Below, piece after piece: positions 36,997 to 48,253 of a stretch of DNA of 64,000 nucleotides. The notes beneath the pieces are model-generated. The model worked only from the letters and a program-made list of their open reading frames with translations, did not search any database and was not told the origin of the DNA. Each line of letters opens with the position of its first letter. Within the stretch, counting starts at the first letter, position 1. A program made the translations under genes and the position numbers. The stretch lies in the NCBI GenBank assembly GCA_030431525.1, contig JAUIJC010000004.1, forward strand, positions 62,001 through 126,000, in the 5' to 3' direction. The stretch is from Bacteroidia bacterium (GTDB lineage Bacteria > Bacteroidota > Bacteroidia > Cytophagales > JAAEPT01).

Positions 36997-37854
36997 TTAC
37001 GAAGCGTTCGGATTGATATGCACATCCCGTTGTGGAAACGGAATACGAATGTCGTGCTTTTTGAACTTGCGTTCAATTTCTATCCTGATCTCGCTTTGGA
37101 CAAATTCGATTTCAAAAATGTAGGAGCTCCAAAAAAACAAGGTGAATTCGAGGCCGTCTGCGCCAAAGTTTTTTAAGGATACTCTTGGGTGAGGTGACTC
37201 TTCTACCTTTGAGTTGCTTCTGGCAGCTTCTTCCAGAAGTTGGATCACCAATTGAACATCTGTGCCATAGGCGACAGAAACTTCCACAGAGAAGCGGGTT
37301 TCATAGCGTTGGTAGCTCCAGTTGAGTATGCTTCCGTTGACTACTTTGGAATTGGGAAGAATGATATAGGTTTGGTCTCTTGTGTAGAGTTTTGATGTTC
37401 GAAAGTGAATTTGGGTAACCCTTCCAATCTCTCCGTCCACCTCGATGATGTCACCTACAGAGACAGGGCCTTCAATCAACATGATAAGTCCTGAAAAGAT
37501 GTCGTTCAGGAACTGTTGCAACCCCAATCCAAGTCCCACCAATAAAGCTGCGGAACTGGTTAGTAAGAGGGTGGCATTGGTTCCAAGGATGTTTAAAGAT
37601 AGGAGTGCGGCTAAGGCAATAATGACATACTTGGAGATTTGATATTGGGCATATTTCCGTCCTTTCTGCTGAGAGTCTGTCACATCGGGCTTGATGAGGA
37701 TGAGCCTCATCAGCCAAATGCTTAGCCTTCCAATGAGTATCATTAGGGCAATGCCCAAAAGATGACCAATCTTGATTTTGAAGGTGCCAATCTCGATGGC
37801 GGTCATCTCAATGATGTCTTGGAGGCGTTCCAGAAAAATGTTCAACAGGTCCAT
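36997..37854 (-). CDS. Mechanosensitive ion channel (MscS family)
   Basis: LLVGLGLGLQQFLNDIFSGLIMLIEGPVSVGDIIEVDGEIGRVTQIHFRTSKL. Confidence 0.95.
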   Translation of the reverse strand: MDLLNIFLERLQDIIEMTAIEIGTFKIKIGHLLGIALMILIGRLSIWLMRLILIKPDVTDSQQKGRKYAQYQISKYVIIALAALLSLNILGTNATLLLTSSAALLVGLGLGLQQFLNDIFSGLIMLIEGPVSVGDIIEVDGEIGRVTQIHFRTSKLYTRDQTYIILPNSKVVNGSILNWSYQRYETRFSVEVSVAYGTDVQLVIQLLEEAARSNSKVEESPHPRVSLKNFGADGLEFTLFFWSSYIFEIEFVQSEIRIEIERKFKKHDIRIPFPQRDVHINPNAS

Positions 37855-38058
37855 AAAAAAATGTCGGCCTTAGTAAAAAGAAGTACCTTGCTGTTAATGG
37901 TACTTTAGAAGCGTAGGAGGGGGGAACTTATGAATTAAGTAGTGATTTTCAAACCCCTGAGAACTTCCTATTCGTAAAGTAACTGTTCAAGTTTTGTTCA
38001 AATAGTTGTATTTGGATTTTTAAGGGGGGAAATTTGCCCCAAATTTTTCTTTGAAACA

Positions 38059-38766
38059 ATGAAGAACAGGAACTTGGGGGCCTTGTTGATGGTCGCTTTT
38101 TTAACCTTGCCAGGCTTTGCTAAAGCCACGGAATGCATTGGACTAAGACTTAAAGTAATGCTTGAAGGCGCGATTTCTCCTGGGGGAGGATATGGTGGCC
38201 AATTGCAGGAAGTTTTAAGTCTTCGCTTTGAGGGGGAGAATGTGCCTGAGGACGCCGTGGATGCCATTACGGTTTACCTGCGCAGTGCCAATGATTTTTC
38301 TTATGTGGATTCAACCAAGGCTTGGGCTACGAAGAATGGCATTGCCAAAGATTTCAACACAGGCTTGGAGGAAGAATTGAGGTTTTGTCGGGCAGTAGCT
38401 GGCGAGGCCTACTACATCGAGGTTCGCCATCAAAACCACCTTGCATTGATGAGCTCCATGCCCATACCTTCTGACGCTGGAATTTTTCTTGTCGATTTGA
38501 CAAATCCCTCAGAGGTTTTTGGAGAGAAGGAAGCAGGTACCTTGAACAACAATGCGCTGTTCATGAGGCTTGGTGACTTAAACGGGGATAACAAAGTAAA
38601 CATGGCCGACTACATTAACATGGTGGCTTCCCAGTTTATGTATGAGGGTTACGGTTATCACAAGGCCGACCTCAATATGGATGGCTGGGTAAATGAGCTC
38701 GACTTCCAACTTTTTGATGAATCGTTGGCGGGGGATATCGTCATTTCCCCTGTTCCAAAAGGCTAA
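38059..38766 (+). CDS. Secreted protein with C-terminal dockerin-like paired Ca-binding repeats
   Basis: Signal peptide; GDLNGDNKVNMADYINMVASQF...ADLNMDGWVNELDFQLFDESL. Confidence 0.8.
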   Translation: MKNRNLGALLMVAFLTLPGFAKATECIGLRLKVMLEGAISPGGGYGGQLQEVLSLRFEGENVPEDAVDAITVYLRSANDFSYVDSTKAWATKNGIAKDFNTGLEEELRFCRAVAGEAYYIEVRHQNHLALMSSMPIPSDAGIFLVDLTNPSEVFGEKEAGTLNNNALFMRLGDLNGDNKVNMADYINMVASQFMYEGYGYHKADLNMDGWVNELDFQLFDESLAGDIVISPVPKG

Positions 38767-38797
38767 AGGATAATTTCAGCAAGAAAAGTATTACCAA

Positions 38798-41700
38798 ATG
38801 GGGATCGCTAAAACGGTCCTTCTTCTACTTATGCGTTTTTTCAAAGGGCATTTAATTCGACTGTTGCTTGTGGTGTTGGGACTAACTTCCCTGAGCCATG
38901 TTTCGGTCGCGAATTGGAACACCTTCGACTATGGCTTGGTGCTTAACGCCAATGTCCAGAACGACAGCTTGGTCATTCAATTGGGGGTGAAGGATGCAAC
39001 TGATCCATTTGCCTTCGTTGGGGCTGACTTGATTTTGGGGATTTCCAATATCAATCACCTTGATATGGCGAATGCCAAAATCACGGACCAAGGCTTTTGG
39101 AGTCAAGAGACCTTTGGGCCAGATTTCGAGCCGATTGTTCTTGGGGCTGTAGTGCCTGCTTCTCCTCACGAGCTGAATGTTCAAATCAAAGTGAGCAACA
39201 CGGTGGATTTAAATATGGATCCACCGCCAGGGTTTCTGGCTGGGCCTGGCACAGGGCTGGATTCTGTGTTTTTGGCGGAGGTGAGCATTCCATTGAGCAA
39301 AAATTGCTACAATGACTTTATCGTGAAGTATGTCAAGGGTAAGGGAGCCATCATGGCTTGGGCAGACTTTCCGCAAAAGGTTTTTGATGTTAGTTCCCAA
39401 GGAAACTTCGGTTCAGTAACTGTTCCTGGCGTGAGTGCTTCGGCAGGTTTTTCAGGGCTCGAACCCGAATATTGTACCTCAAGTTTCCTTTCTCAATTGG
39501 TACCTCAGGTTGAGGGTGGTGTTTTCTCTGGCAATGGTGTGAAATACGACGTAGCTGGAGATTTTCACTATTTCGACCCCTATGAGGCAGGAGAGGGAAC
39601 CCATCAGATTTCTTATAAGATTTGTGGTAAGGAGCAGGTAGAAACTGTACAAGTTTATGCCTCACCTTGTAACTCTACGGTGAGCTCGGCAACGTCTTCC
39701 GTGGCGATTGCATCTCCACAAGGCATAGCGACAGATTGTGACGGAAATATTTTTGTGTCCAGCCGTACCATCTCTGGAGACTATGTGATTTATCGCATCG
39801 ACAATTTTGGTCAGAAGACTGAAATCGTCAACAACCTGAACGGGGCTGTTGGAGTTAGCTTGGATCCATCTGGAAACCTCTATGTTGTGGAGACCGTGGA
39901 TGACTGGGTGCGGAAGATTGATTACAACGCTGGCACGGATTCATATTCAAAAGGTGCAACTTATTCATTGCTTCTTGGTGGCGAGCTTTCAGCCGACCAC
40001 GATTTTTTGGGTCTGACGATTGATGACACCCACACATTCCTCTATACTTCGGACTCCAAAGCGGATTTGATTCGTGAGTTGGACCTTTCCAACGGCAATG
40101 TTAGAACTGTTGCTGGCGGGGGAGGTGAGTTTACTGAAATTCATCACCTGGCCTACGACGATGGAAAACTTTACGTCGCTGACAAGGCATCTTATTCTAT
40201 TAAAGAGGTTGATGTCGCTTCTGGTGTAGTGACTACTGTTACAGGTAGTACGCCTGGTTATTCGGATGGTACTTTGGCTTCGGCTCAGTTTATCTCGCCA
40301 GTTGGTGTGGCGGTTGATGGCCAAGGCCGTCTATTCGTTTCTGATGATGTAACTCATGTGGTCCGTCAGGTAGATTACTTAAATGATGAGGTAACTACGA
40401 TTCAAGGTTCTGCTTTTAGTACAATCAGCCCAGGGGATTTGAATGGCCCAACTGCCGTATCTGCATTCATTCGTGGTTTTGTGGACATCGCTGACACCAA
40501 AAATGATGAGGTGCGCAGGGTGCAAATTGAGGACTATCTCAGGAATCCATTTGATAGCTTGAATTCGGATTACTGTCTCAATGATTTGGCGGACACCCTT
40601 AACCCAACTACTGTTGATGGTTATTATACTTCTGATGCGGGTTTGATCTCTAAAACGGCTGATAATAATTATTGGGTGTTCAACCCAACAGTAGCTGGAA
40701 CGCATAAGCTGTATTTCCACCACACATTAGGTGTTTGTAAGGATTCCGTGGAGTTTGAGGTGAATGTTCATGGCTTGCCTGTTCCAAACTTGGGAGCCGA
40801 TTACTCGATTTGTCCACCGTCCTTGAATAAGGATACTGTTTCGGCAGGTAGTTCTTATACTTCTTATTCTTGGCAATTCACTCCAGAGGGAGGAGGTTCC
40901 ACCATTGCCTTGGGTACAGATACTTTTGAGGTTGTGACGGATTATGGTCGTTTTGACCTTTCTGTGGTTGACACCAATGGCTGTCAGGGTGCAGGAGCAG
41001 TTTCCGTCAGCGGTTTTGCGGGGGTTGAGTTTGCTTTGGCAGGGGAGGATACCCTATGTTATGGCGATTCCACGGAAATTGAGGTGATCCGTTCTGCTGG
41101 TTCCACTGGCCCTGCTTATGCTAGCTATGAGTGGAATACTGGAGAAACTACTTCTAAAATCACCGCCGATGCAACTGGAGAATATGTTGTTAAGGTCACC
41201 GATAACGACGGATGTTGGGCTTATGATACCTTGGCCCTCCATGTTCACGATCCTATTTATGTGAACATCGATTCGGTTGATCACTTGCTTCGTGGTAAGC
41301 AAAAGTTGGAAGGGGATACTCTTTTGATTTGTGACTTTTTGAATGCCGATTATACATTCTCGGCTGTAGCATCTGGCGGAAGTGGAGCCTTCCAATATGC
41401 TTGGTGGATTCAGGCCAAGGATTTAGTGGTGTTGAGCCCAGATTTGGATACAACAAAAACGAGCTTCGATGTTACTGCTACTTCTCCGATTCCTCGTGAT
41501 GCTCCAATCTTCTTGAAGGCTACCGATGTTGTTTCAGGTTGTGAGGTCTGGGATACGGTAACGCTTTATTTGAATTCCCTTGAGGCCGAGATTATTGCTC
41601 AGCACAATATCATTTGTCCAGGGATGATTGATACGTTGGAAGCCCAGGTGATTCAAGGCCCAAGCTTGCAGTACAATTATAAGTGGACGGGTGATGCCAG

Positions 41701-44700
41701 CTCCACAGGAACGGCTACTGTAAAAGATTCATTGGCCATCATCCAAACAACTAACGAAGGCGTTAAGCGCTATTTCTTGACCGTTGAGGATGTGGACAAA
41801 AAGTGTCGTGCGAAGGATACGCTTGAGATTACGGTTCGCAAACCTGTCGCAAGCCTTGAAGTGATTAGCGACATCTCTTGTGATTCTTCCATGATGGTGG
41901 ATATGTGGGGATACAATTCGGAGGGTGTAGTGCCATTCACTTCGGGTGATGCCTTGCGTTACTCATGGTCGATTGGTTCTCCGAGCACCAGCTACTTTGT
42001 TGCGGGAGACGATAGCTCTTCAGCGGTTGCTATTCAAGGAGGCACGCCTGGAAGCACTACTAAGATTTACATGGGAATGACCGATTCCCTTGGAATTGAG
42101 TTGGCGAAACAAGGCCGAGCGGACTCATTGACCTGTTGGGCTTATGACTCAGCCGAGGTGTATTGGAACCCGCCAATGTCTGTTCAAGCTACCCAAGACA
42201 CTTTCTATATATGTACTCCTTCTTCGGGTCAACTTTTGGGTAACACTGCCACGGGTGGTACGCCAGGGTATAATCACTGCTGGGGCTTTGAAGGAACAGC
42301 ACCTGCAACCATGACTTTGGATACCTTGACTGGAGAGATTTCAGGTATTGATAATGATACCGCTCAGGTGATTTATCATGCTTACGACAAGTATTACTGC
42401 TACACAGCTGATACAGTAACGGCTATTGCTGTTTCGTTCCAAGTGGAAGCGGTAGCAAAATATGACAGCATTTGCGCTGGTTTGGGCGACAGCCTTTTCG
42501 CTAACGTGTTGAATGACGGAAAGGGAGGTTTCACTTATTCATGGACGCCGGCTTCCAATGTGGATGATGCTTCAAAAATGAATCCTGTGGCCACCCTACA
42601 AAACACCACCACTTTTGAGGTGGAGGTTACGGATGCTGGAACCCAATGTAAGGCAACGGTCAGCAAGGAGGTTGAGGTGATTGATTTTGTAGCGGTTGCC
42701 GGAGCCAATGGGGTACTTGATACACTTCAAACTTGCTTTGACCAACCAACGGTGAAGTTGGATGCTTCCAATACATATGGAGGTTTTGGAGGAAACACCT
42801 TCGCTTGGACTTCGGATGATCTTCAAGTGTTGGTTGCCGATGCGGATAGCGTCATTGCCGAGGCGTCTGACAATGGGGTTGTTCGTCCAAGCTATTCATT
42901 GCTTCGGGTGAATGTTCAGGATTCTATCGGATGTAAGGCCGAAGATTCCATTGTAGTTGCGTGGAATGAGCAGTTGCAAACCGTTGTTTCCGACACGGTA
43001 TATCTCTGTGGAGGTAGCGCAAAGCAATTGACTGTGAACAATACTACTGGTGGCGTTGCAGACTATAATTATTCTTGGAGCCTTCTTACTAGTAATTCGG
43101 CTTCCGCTTCCATTGATGCTTCCGGTAATGTGAGCGTCATGGATAATGACACTGCTACAGTGGTGGTCAAGGCGATTGATGCGGTTGGTTGTGAAACCAC
43201 GGATACTGCTGTGGTGATTGGGTTGGATTTCGTAGTGGAAGCAACTGCCCAGTACGATACCACCTGTGCCGAATTGGATAATGTGTTGGATGTGTCTACC
43301 GCAAATGACGGGAAGGGACTTTTCAACTATGCATGGACACCAGCTTCCAGCCTTGATGTAACGAATAGCAAGAATCCAGTAGCCAGCCCAACTGCCACGA
43401 CCATGTATAAGGTGTTGGTGACAGATTTGGGAACAGGCTGTCAGGCTGAGGATTCAGTTCAAGTTGTTATTGAGGATTTCATAGCTGTGGCGGGAGACCT
43501 AAATGTGGTCGATACCATCATGGCCTGTTACGGTGTGAATGAAGTTTCCTTGAAAGCCACAAACACTTATGGTGGTGACGGGAACTATACTTATAACTGG
43601 TCCACCTCAGCTTCAGGCGCTGATGTAAAAAACGGCACCTTGGACTTGGACCAGTTGCTTGATAATGGTGTTTCCCGCCCATCCATTAGCGAAGTTTATT
43701 TGGAAGTGAAAGACGGCATCGGCTGTACTTCGAAAGACTCTTTGTATGTCGATTGGCGCAAAGCCTTGGTCGTAAATGCAGTTGATGACACCTTATATAT
43801 ATGTACTCCAAATGAGGCGGTGCTTATTCCTGGTGTAGTTCAGACAGGTGCTAATTATCATGTGAAATGGTTGCCATCTTCTTCGGCTCCATCAAGTGTA
43901 AACCTTTCAGGAAATAAAGTCACTGCACTGGATAATGATACCGCTCAAGTGTATCTCCAACTCAGGGAGGATAACCCTGATGGTGCATGTTACGGCTATG
44001 ACACGGTAACGGTAATCGGGGTCAATTTTGAGGTTGAGGCCTTGACCCAATATGACAGCCTATGTGCTGGATTAGAAAACCAGTTGGAGGTCAATGTAAC
44101 GGATGACCAGAAAGGTCCTTTGACTTATGTTTGGTCACCGGCTGGTGATTTGGATGATGCTTCCATTGCTAATCCATTGGCAACAGTAAATGCCACTACG
44201 ACTTACAAGGCTTTGGTCACTGATAATGGAACTGGCTGTCAAGCCGAGGATTCTGTGTCAGTAAAGGTGATTGACTTCCAAGCGGTGACAGGAGTAGATA
44301 CCTTGTTGGCTTGTTATGGTGTTGACACCCTTGCCTTGGATGGCACAAGCACTTTTGGAGGGGATGAAAACTATAGCTTTGCTTGGTCTACGGCCGATGC
44401 GAACATCAATATTGATGACGCCAATCAGGCCTTGGCAGAGGTGATTGACCAAGGTGTTACTCGCCCAACGCAAAGCACCATCTACTTGGATGTGACTGAC
44501 GGTATTGGCTGTACTTCCCGAGATTCACTAGTGGTGGATTGGAGAGAGGTCTTGCCTTTGGAGGCCATGGATGACACCCTTTATGTGTGTACTCCAAACA
44601 GCGCCCAACTTGAGATTAAGACAGTGCCAACTAGTGGTAATTATTCTTTGAAGTGGGGCATGGACGCTTCTGCTCCTGCAGGAATGTACTTGTCTGGAAA

Positions 44701-47700
44701 CAATGTCGTTTGGGCGCAGGATAATGATACCAGCTTCGCTTACGTGACTTTGACTGATTCAAACAGCACAAGTAATTGTCAGAATTTTGATACCGTAACG
44801 GTCATTGGAGTTCACTTCGAACTGGAAGCAGTGACCCAATACGACAGCCTTTGTTCTGGATTGGAAAACCAGTTGGAGGTGAATGTTGTGGATGACCAAA
44901 AAGGTCCATTGACTTATACTTGGTCACCAGCTGGTGATTTGGATGACGCTTCGATTTCCAACCCATTGGCAACTGTAAAGGCAACCACCACTTATAAGGT
45001 ATTGATAACCGACAACGGTACCGGTTGTGAGGCTGAAGATTCAGTTTCAGTGAGGGTCAATGACTTCCAAGCTGTGGCAGGGGATGCCAATGTGGTGGAC
45101 ACCATCATGGCTTGCTACGGTGTAAATGAAGTTTCGCTGAAAGCTATCAACACTTACGGCGGTGATGGCAACTACACCTATAAGTGGTCAAGTTCAGCCT
45201 CTGGCGCTGATGTGAAGGACGGAAGCTTGGATCTGGATCAGTTAATTGACAATGGCGTTTCCCGCCCATCTATCACCAAGGTTTCTTTGGAGGTGACTGA
45301 TGGCATCGGCTGTACTTCGAAAGATTCCCTGTATGTCGATTGGCGCAAAGCCTTGGTGGTAAATGCCGTTGACGATACACTTTATATCTGTACTCCAGAT
45401 GAAGCCGAGCTTATCCCAGGTGTGGTTCAGACAGGAGCCAATTACCATGTGGATTGGGTGCCTTCTTCTTCGGCTCCATCAAGTGTAATTGTTTCCAACA
45501 ACAAAGTCACTGCGCTTGATAATGATACCGCTCAAGTATATCTCCGCCTAACGGAGGTAAATCCTGATGGCGCATGTTTTGGCTACGATACGGTAACCGT
45601 GATTGGGGTCAACTTTGTGGTGGAAGCCACATCTCAGTTCGACAGCCTTTGTGCCGGTTTGGATTCCCAATTAGAAGTGGCAGTCGTGGATGACCAAAAA
45701 GGCCCATTGACTTATACTTGGACACCAAATGCTGATTTGGATGATGTAACTATTGCTAACCCAGTAGCGACCATCAATGCCACGACAACCTATAAGGCCG
45801 TGGTTACAGACCAAGGCACAGGTTGTGAGGCCGAGGATTCTGTCTTGGTAAAAGTCATCGAGTTTAAGGCGGTTGCCGGAGAGGCAGATATGCTCGATAC
45901 TTTGGTGGCTTGTTATGGCATCGAAGAAATGCAGGTGGATGCGTCCAATACTTTTGGAGGGGATGGCAACTACAACTTTACTTGGTCCACCTTGGAAGCT
46001 GATTTGACCCTTACAGATGAGGCAACGGTTTTGGCTAAGGTGAAAGACCAGTCAGTTACCCGTCCTCATTACTCCTTGATTCAGCTTGAAGTCACTGACG
46101 GCACAGGCTGTAAGGACAATGATTCCCTTTATGTGTACTGGAATTCTCAACTCACTTTAGATACCGACACTGTGGTGTATGTGTGTGTGGGCGAGAATGA
46201 CACTTTGAACACTTCCGTAACGGGAGGTGCAGGTTCTTATGAGTATGGTTTCATTGAGAATTCAGGCAGTCTTCCACTCGTATCGGATGTGGATGGACAA
46301 ATGATTATTGATGGAAGCCAAGCGCAGTCTCCTGTAACCATTACTCGTTTTGCGGAGGACCTTTATGGCTGTCCTTCGGATTCCATTGAGGTCGCCATTT
46401 CATTCCCAGAATTGAAAGGCGCATTGACATTGGATTACCCAGTGGTTTGTCCTGAAATCTCAGTGACTGCAAAAGTTGATCAGTTGGTGGCGGATGATGT
46501 TGCCAGTCTCAAATACAGCTGGGATGGAAGCACTTTTGGCTATGCCGATAGCTTGGTGTTCGACGCCCTGAATGACACGACGGTTCAAGTGGTTGTCAAA
46601 GACACGCTCCGCAATTGCATGACGCAAATGGATGTGGACTTGATGATCAAAGAATTGGTAACGGACATTGATACCAGCTACTACACCAAACTCTGTTTCG
46701 AGGATGAAATGATTTTGAGTTCGGTTTCAGATGGTGGTACTGGGGTGTACACTTATGAATGGAAGGAAGATGGAGTTGATTTCTTGTTGGATACAATCGC
46801 CCTTCAGGTGAATCCTCCAGCCCAAGGCTTGGACACAGCTTCCCGTTATTCATTGACTGTAAAAGACGAGACAGGCTGTACAGTTGAAGACTCCATCGAT
46901 GTTTATCGCAACCATGAAATCAAGGTTACTCTTGGTAGAATGGCAGATGTGTGTTTGGGTGATACCATCCAGTTGAGGGCTTCGGCTAAGGGCGGTTCAG
47001 GTGCTGATTCTTCTCTGACAGAATCTTGGGAAGATTTCGGGGTGTACAACATCATTCAAGAGGATACCCTTTGGAAGTTGATTGGTGATGAGGCTGACGA
47101 CTACTACGTCAGGGCAGTCTTCACGGACAGCTTGCTTCCACGTTGCTACGGCTTGTCGGCTTGGGATACGGTGGTTGTTCACAAACTTCCAGAAATGAGC
47201 TTGCCTGATACCTTAGCATTCTGTGAAAATGAATCTGTGCAAGTGAACCCAGTTGCCGAGGACAGCTTGACTTACCTCTGGTCAACGGGTAGCACGGATT
47301 CGATGATCGTTGTGAACCTTTCTGGTACTTATGATCTCTCCGTGACGGACTCCTTAACAGGTTGTTCGATTTCTGACACGGTTGAGGTGATTGAAAAGGA
47401 ATTGCCTGTCGTGACCTTGGATAGCTTGCCAGCTTATGCTTGCGGTGGCGTGCCATTGGCATTGACGGCATCAGCGAGCACAGTAGGAGGAACATACACT
47501 TGGGAGTTGGCTCAAGGAAAAGGCAGAATTGATTCCACTGGTTTGGGCCAGACCATTTATTGGCCAGAAATAGGCCAGACCACTTCTGTAGGAATCAGGG
47601 TGCTTTACGATGATGGCTGTGTGGCCTCAGATTCTTCAGGCATGGATGTAGCGCCAAACCCAGAGGTGGAGATTCTTGCTTCGGACACCTTGATTTCCTT

Positions 47701-48217
47701 TGCCAACAACCATGTCAACTACGAAGGAAATTTGCTTGTAGGGACTGATGTGACTTGGAACTGGGAATTCGAAGGAGGCGACTTGTTGGATGCCACCACG
47801 GTTGGCCCACATGACATTGCTTATGACATTGAAGGGACTTACCACACCACATTGACGGTGACTGAAAAGGAAACGGGCTGTGTGGATATGGATACCGTTC
47901 AAATCCGTTTGGCGGACATTCGCTTGGTGTATGTGCCAAATGCCTTCTCGCCATACGCAACCATGGCGGAGAACCAGACCTTGAAGGTCTATGGCACTGG
48001 ATTGTCAGACGAGAACTTCCGCTTCGTAGTCTATGACCGTTGGGGGCATGTCGTGTATGAAACAGACAGCTACGACGTGGCGAGCCAAGTGGGATGGGAT
48101 GGAACAGGCACGAATGGCGAAATGCAAGTGCTGGGTGTCTATACCTACGTCTTGGAAGGGCAGTACAATAACGGTATTTCCCTGTCACAGGCTGGCACGG
48201 TTAACCTGATGAAGTAA
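38798..48217 (+). CDS. Giant (3139 aa) repeat adhesin-like protein with NHL-type N-terminal propeller and gliding-motility-associated C-terminal domain
   Basis: NHL-like repeats; five ~265-aa repeats; C-terminus RLVYVPNAFSPYATMAENQTLKVYGTGLSDENFRFVVYDRWGHVVYETDSYDVASQVGWDGTGTNGEMQVLGVYTYVLEGQYNNG. Confidence 0.93.
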   Translation: MGIAKTVLLLLMRFFKGHLIRLLLVVLGLTSLSHVSVANWNTFDYGLVLNANVQNDSLVIQLGVKDATDPFAFVGADLILGISNINHLDMANAKITDQGFWSQETFGPDFEPIVLGAVVPASPHELNVQIKVSNTVDLNMDPPPGFLAGPGTGLDSVFLAEVSIPLSKNCYNDFIVKYVKGKGAIMAWADFPQKVFDVSSQGNFGSVTVPGVSASAGFSGLEPEYCTSSFLSQLVPQVEGGVFSGNGVKYDVAGDFHYFDPYEAGEGTHQISYKICGKEQVETVQVYASPCNSTVSSATSSVAIASPQGIATDCDGNIFVSSRTISGDYVIYRIDNFGQKTEIVNNLNGAVGVSLDPSGNLYVVETVDDWVRKIDYNAGTDSYSKGATYSLLLGGELSADHDFLGLTIDDTHTFLYTSDSKADLIRELDLSNGNVRTVAGGGGEFTEIHHLAYDDGKLYVADKASYSIKEVDVASGVVTTVTGSTPGYSDGTLASAQFISPVGVAVDGQGRLFVSDDVTHVVRQVDYLNDEVTTIQGSAFSTISPGDLNGPTAVSAFIRGFVDIADTKNDEVRRVQIEDYLRNPFDSLNSDYCLNDLADTLNPTTVDGYYTSDAGLISKTADNNYWVFNPTVAGTHKLYFHHTLGVCKDSVEFEVNVHGLPVPNLGADYSICPPSLNKDTVSAGSSYTSYSWQFTPEGGGSTIALGTDTFEVVTDYGRFDLSVVDTNGCQGAGAVSVSGFAGVEFALAGEDTLCYGDSTEIEVIRSAGSTGPAYASYEWNTGETTSKITADATGEYVVKVTDNDGCWAYDTLALHVHDPIYVNIDSVDHLLRGKQKLEGDTLLICDFLNADYTFSAVASGGSGAFQYAWWIQAKDLVVLSPDLDTTKTSFDVTATSPIPRDAPIFLKATDVVSGCEVWDTVTLYLNSLEAEIIAQHNIICPGMIDTLEAQVIQGPSLQYNYKWTGDASSTGTATVKDSLAIIQTTNEGVKRYFLTVEDVDKKCRAKDTLEITVRKPVASLEVISDISCDSSMMVDMWGYNSEGVVPFTSGDALRYSWSIGSPSTSYFVAGDDSSSAVAIQGGTPGSTTKIYMGMTDSLGIELAKQGRADSLTCWAYDSAEVYWNPPMSVQATQDTFYICTPSSGQLLGNTATGGTPGYNHCWGFEGTAPATMTLDTLTGEISGIDNDTAQVIYHAYDKYYCYTADTVTAIAVSFQVEAVAKYDSICAGLGDSLFANVLNDGKGGFTYSWTPASNVDDASKMNPVATLQNTTTFEVEVTDAGTQCKATVSKEVEVIDFVAVAGANGVLDTLQTCFDQPTVKLDASNTYGGFGGNTFAWTSDDLQVLVADADSVIAEASDNGVVRPSYSLLRVNVQDSIGCKAEDSIVVAWNEQLQTVVSDTVYLCGGSAKQLTVNNTTGGVADYNYSWSLLTSNSASASIDASGNVSVMDNDTATVVVKAIDAVGCETTDTAVVIGLDFVVEATAQYDTTCAELDNVLDVSTANDGKGLFNYAWTPASSLDVTNSKNPVASPTATTMYKVLVTDLGTGCQAEDSVQVVIEDFIAVAGDLNVVDTIMACYGVNEVSLKATNTYGGDGNYTYNWSTSASGADVKNGTLDLDQLLDNGVSRPSISEVYLEVKDGIGCTSKDSLYVDWRKALVVNAVDDTLYICTPNEAVLIPGVVQTGANYHVKWLPSSSAPSSVNLSGNKVTALDNDTAQVYLQLREDNPDGACYGYDTVTVIGVNFEVEALTQYDSLCAGLENQLEVNVTDDQKGPLTYVWSPAGDLDDASIANPLATVNATTTYKALVTDNGTGCQAEDSVSVKVIDFQAVTGVDTLLACYGVDTLALDGTSTFGGDENYSFAWSTADANINIDDANQALAEVIDQGVTRPTQSTIYLDVTDGIGCTSRDSLVVDWREVLPLEAMDDTLYVCTPNSAQLEIKTVPTSGNYSLKWGMDASAPAGMYLSGNNVVWAQDNDTSFAYVTLTDSNSTSNCQNFDTVTVIGVHFELEAVTQYDSLCSGLENQLEVNVVDDQKGPLTYTWSPAGDLDDASISNPLATVKATTTYKVLITDNGTGCEAEDSVSVRVNDFQAVAGDANVVDTIMACYGVNEVSLKAINTYGGDGNYTYKWSSSASGADVKDGSLDLDQLIDNGVSRPSITKVSLEVTDGIGCTSKDSLYVDWRKALVVNAVDDTLYICTPDEAELIPGVVQTGANYHVDWVPSSSAPSSVIVSNNKVTALDNDTAQVYLRLTEVNPDGACFGYDTVTVIGVNFVVEATSQFDSLCAGLDSQLEVAVVDDQKGPLTYTWTPNADLDDVTIANPVATINATTTYKAVVTDQGTGCEAEDSVLVKVIEFKAVAGEADMLDTLVACYGIEEMQVDASNTFGGDGNYNFTWSTLEADLTLTDEATVLAKVKDQSVTRPHYSLIQLEVTDGTGCKDNDSLYVYWNSQLTLDTDTVVYVCVGENDTLNTSVTGGAGSYEYGFIENSGSLPLVSDVDGQMIIDGSQAQSPVTITRFAEDLYGCPSDSIEVAISFPELKGALTLDYPVVCPEISVTAKVDQLVADDVASLKYSWDGSTFGYADSLVFDALNDTTVQVVVKDTLRNCMTQMDVDLMIKELVTDIDTSYYTKLCFEDEMILSSVSDGGTGVYTYEWKEDGVDFLLDTIALQVNPPAQGLDTASRYSLTVKDETGCTVEDSIDVYRNHEIKVTLGRMADVCLGDTIQLRASAKGGSGADSSLTESWEDFGVYNIIQEDTLWKLIGDEADDYYVRAVFTDSLLPRCYGLSAWDTVVVHKLPEMSLPDTLAFCENESVQVNPVAEDSLTYLWSTGSTDSMIVVNLSGTYDLSVTDSLTGCSISDTVEVIEKELPVVTLDSLPAYACGGVPLALTASASTVGGTYTWELAQGKGRIDSTGLGQTIYWPEIGQTTSVGIRVLYDDGCVASDSSGMDVAPNPEVEILASDTLISFANNHVNYEGNLLVGTDVTWNWEFEGGDLLDATTVGPHDIAYDIEGTYHTTLTVTEKETGCVDMDTVQIRLADIRLVYVPNAFSPYATMAENQTLKVYGTGLSDENFRFVVYDRWGHVVYETDSYDVASQVGWDGTGTNGEMQVLGVYTYVLEGQYNNGISLSQAGTVNLMK
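42440..46170 (+). repeat. Five tandem in-frame repeats of about 789-798 bp
   Basis: Equivalent anchors (aatgacg/gatgacc...) at 42512, 43304, 44102, 44891 and 45689. Confidence 0.9.
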
Positions 48218-48253
48218 TACAGCATTTAGAAACACTCATAAAACACTAAAGAG

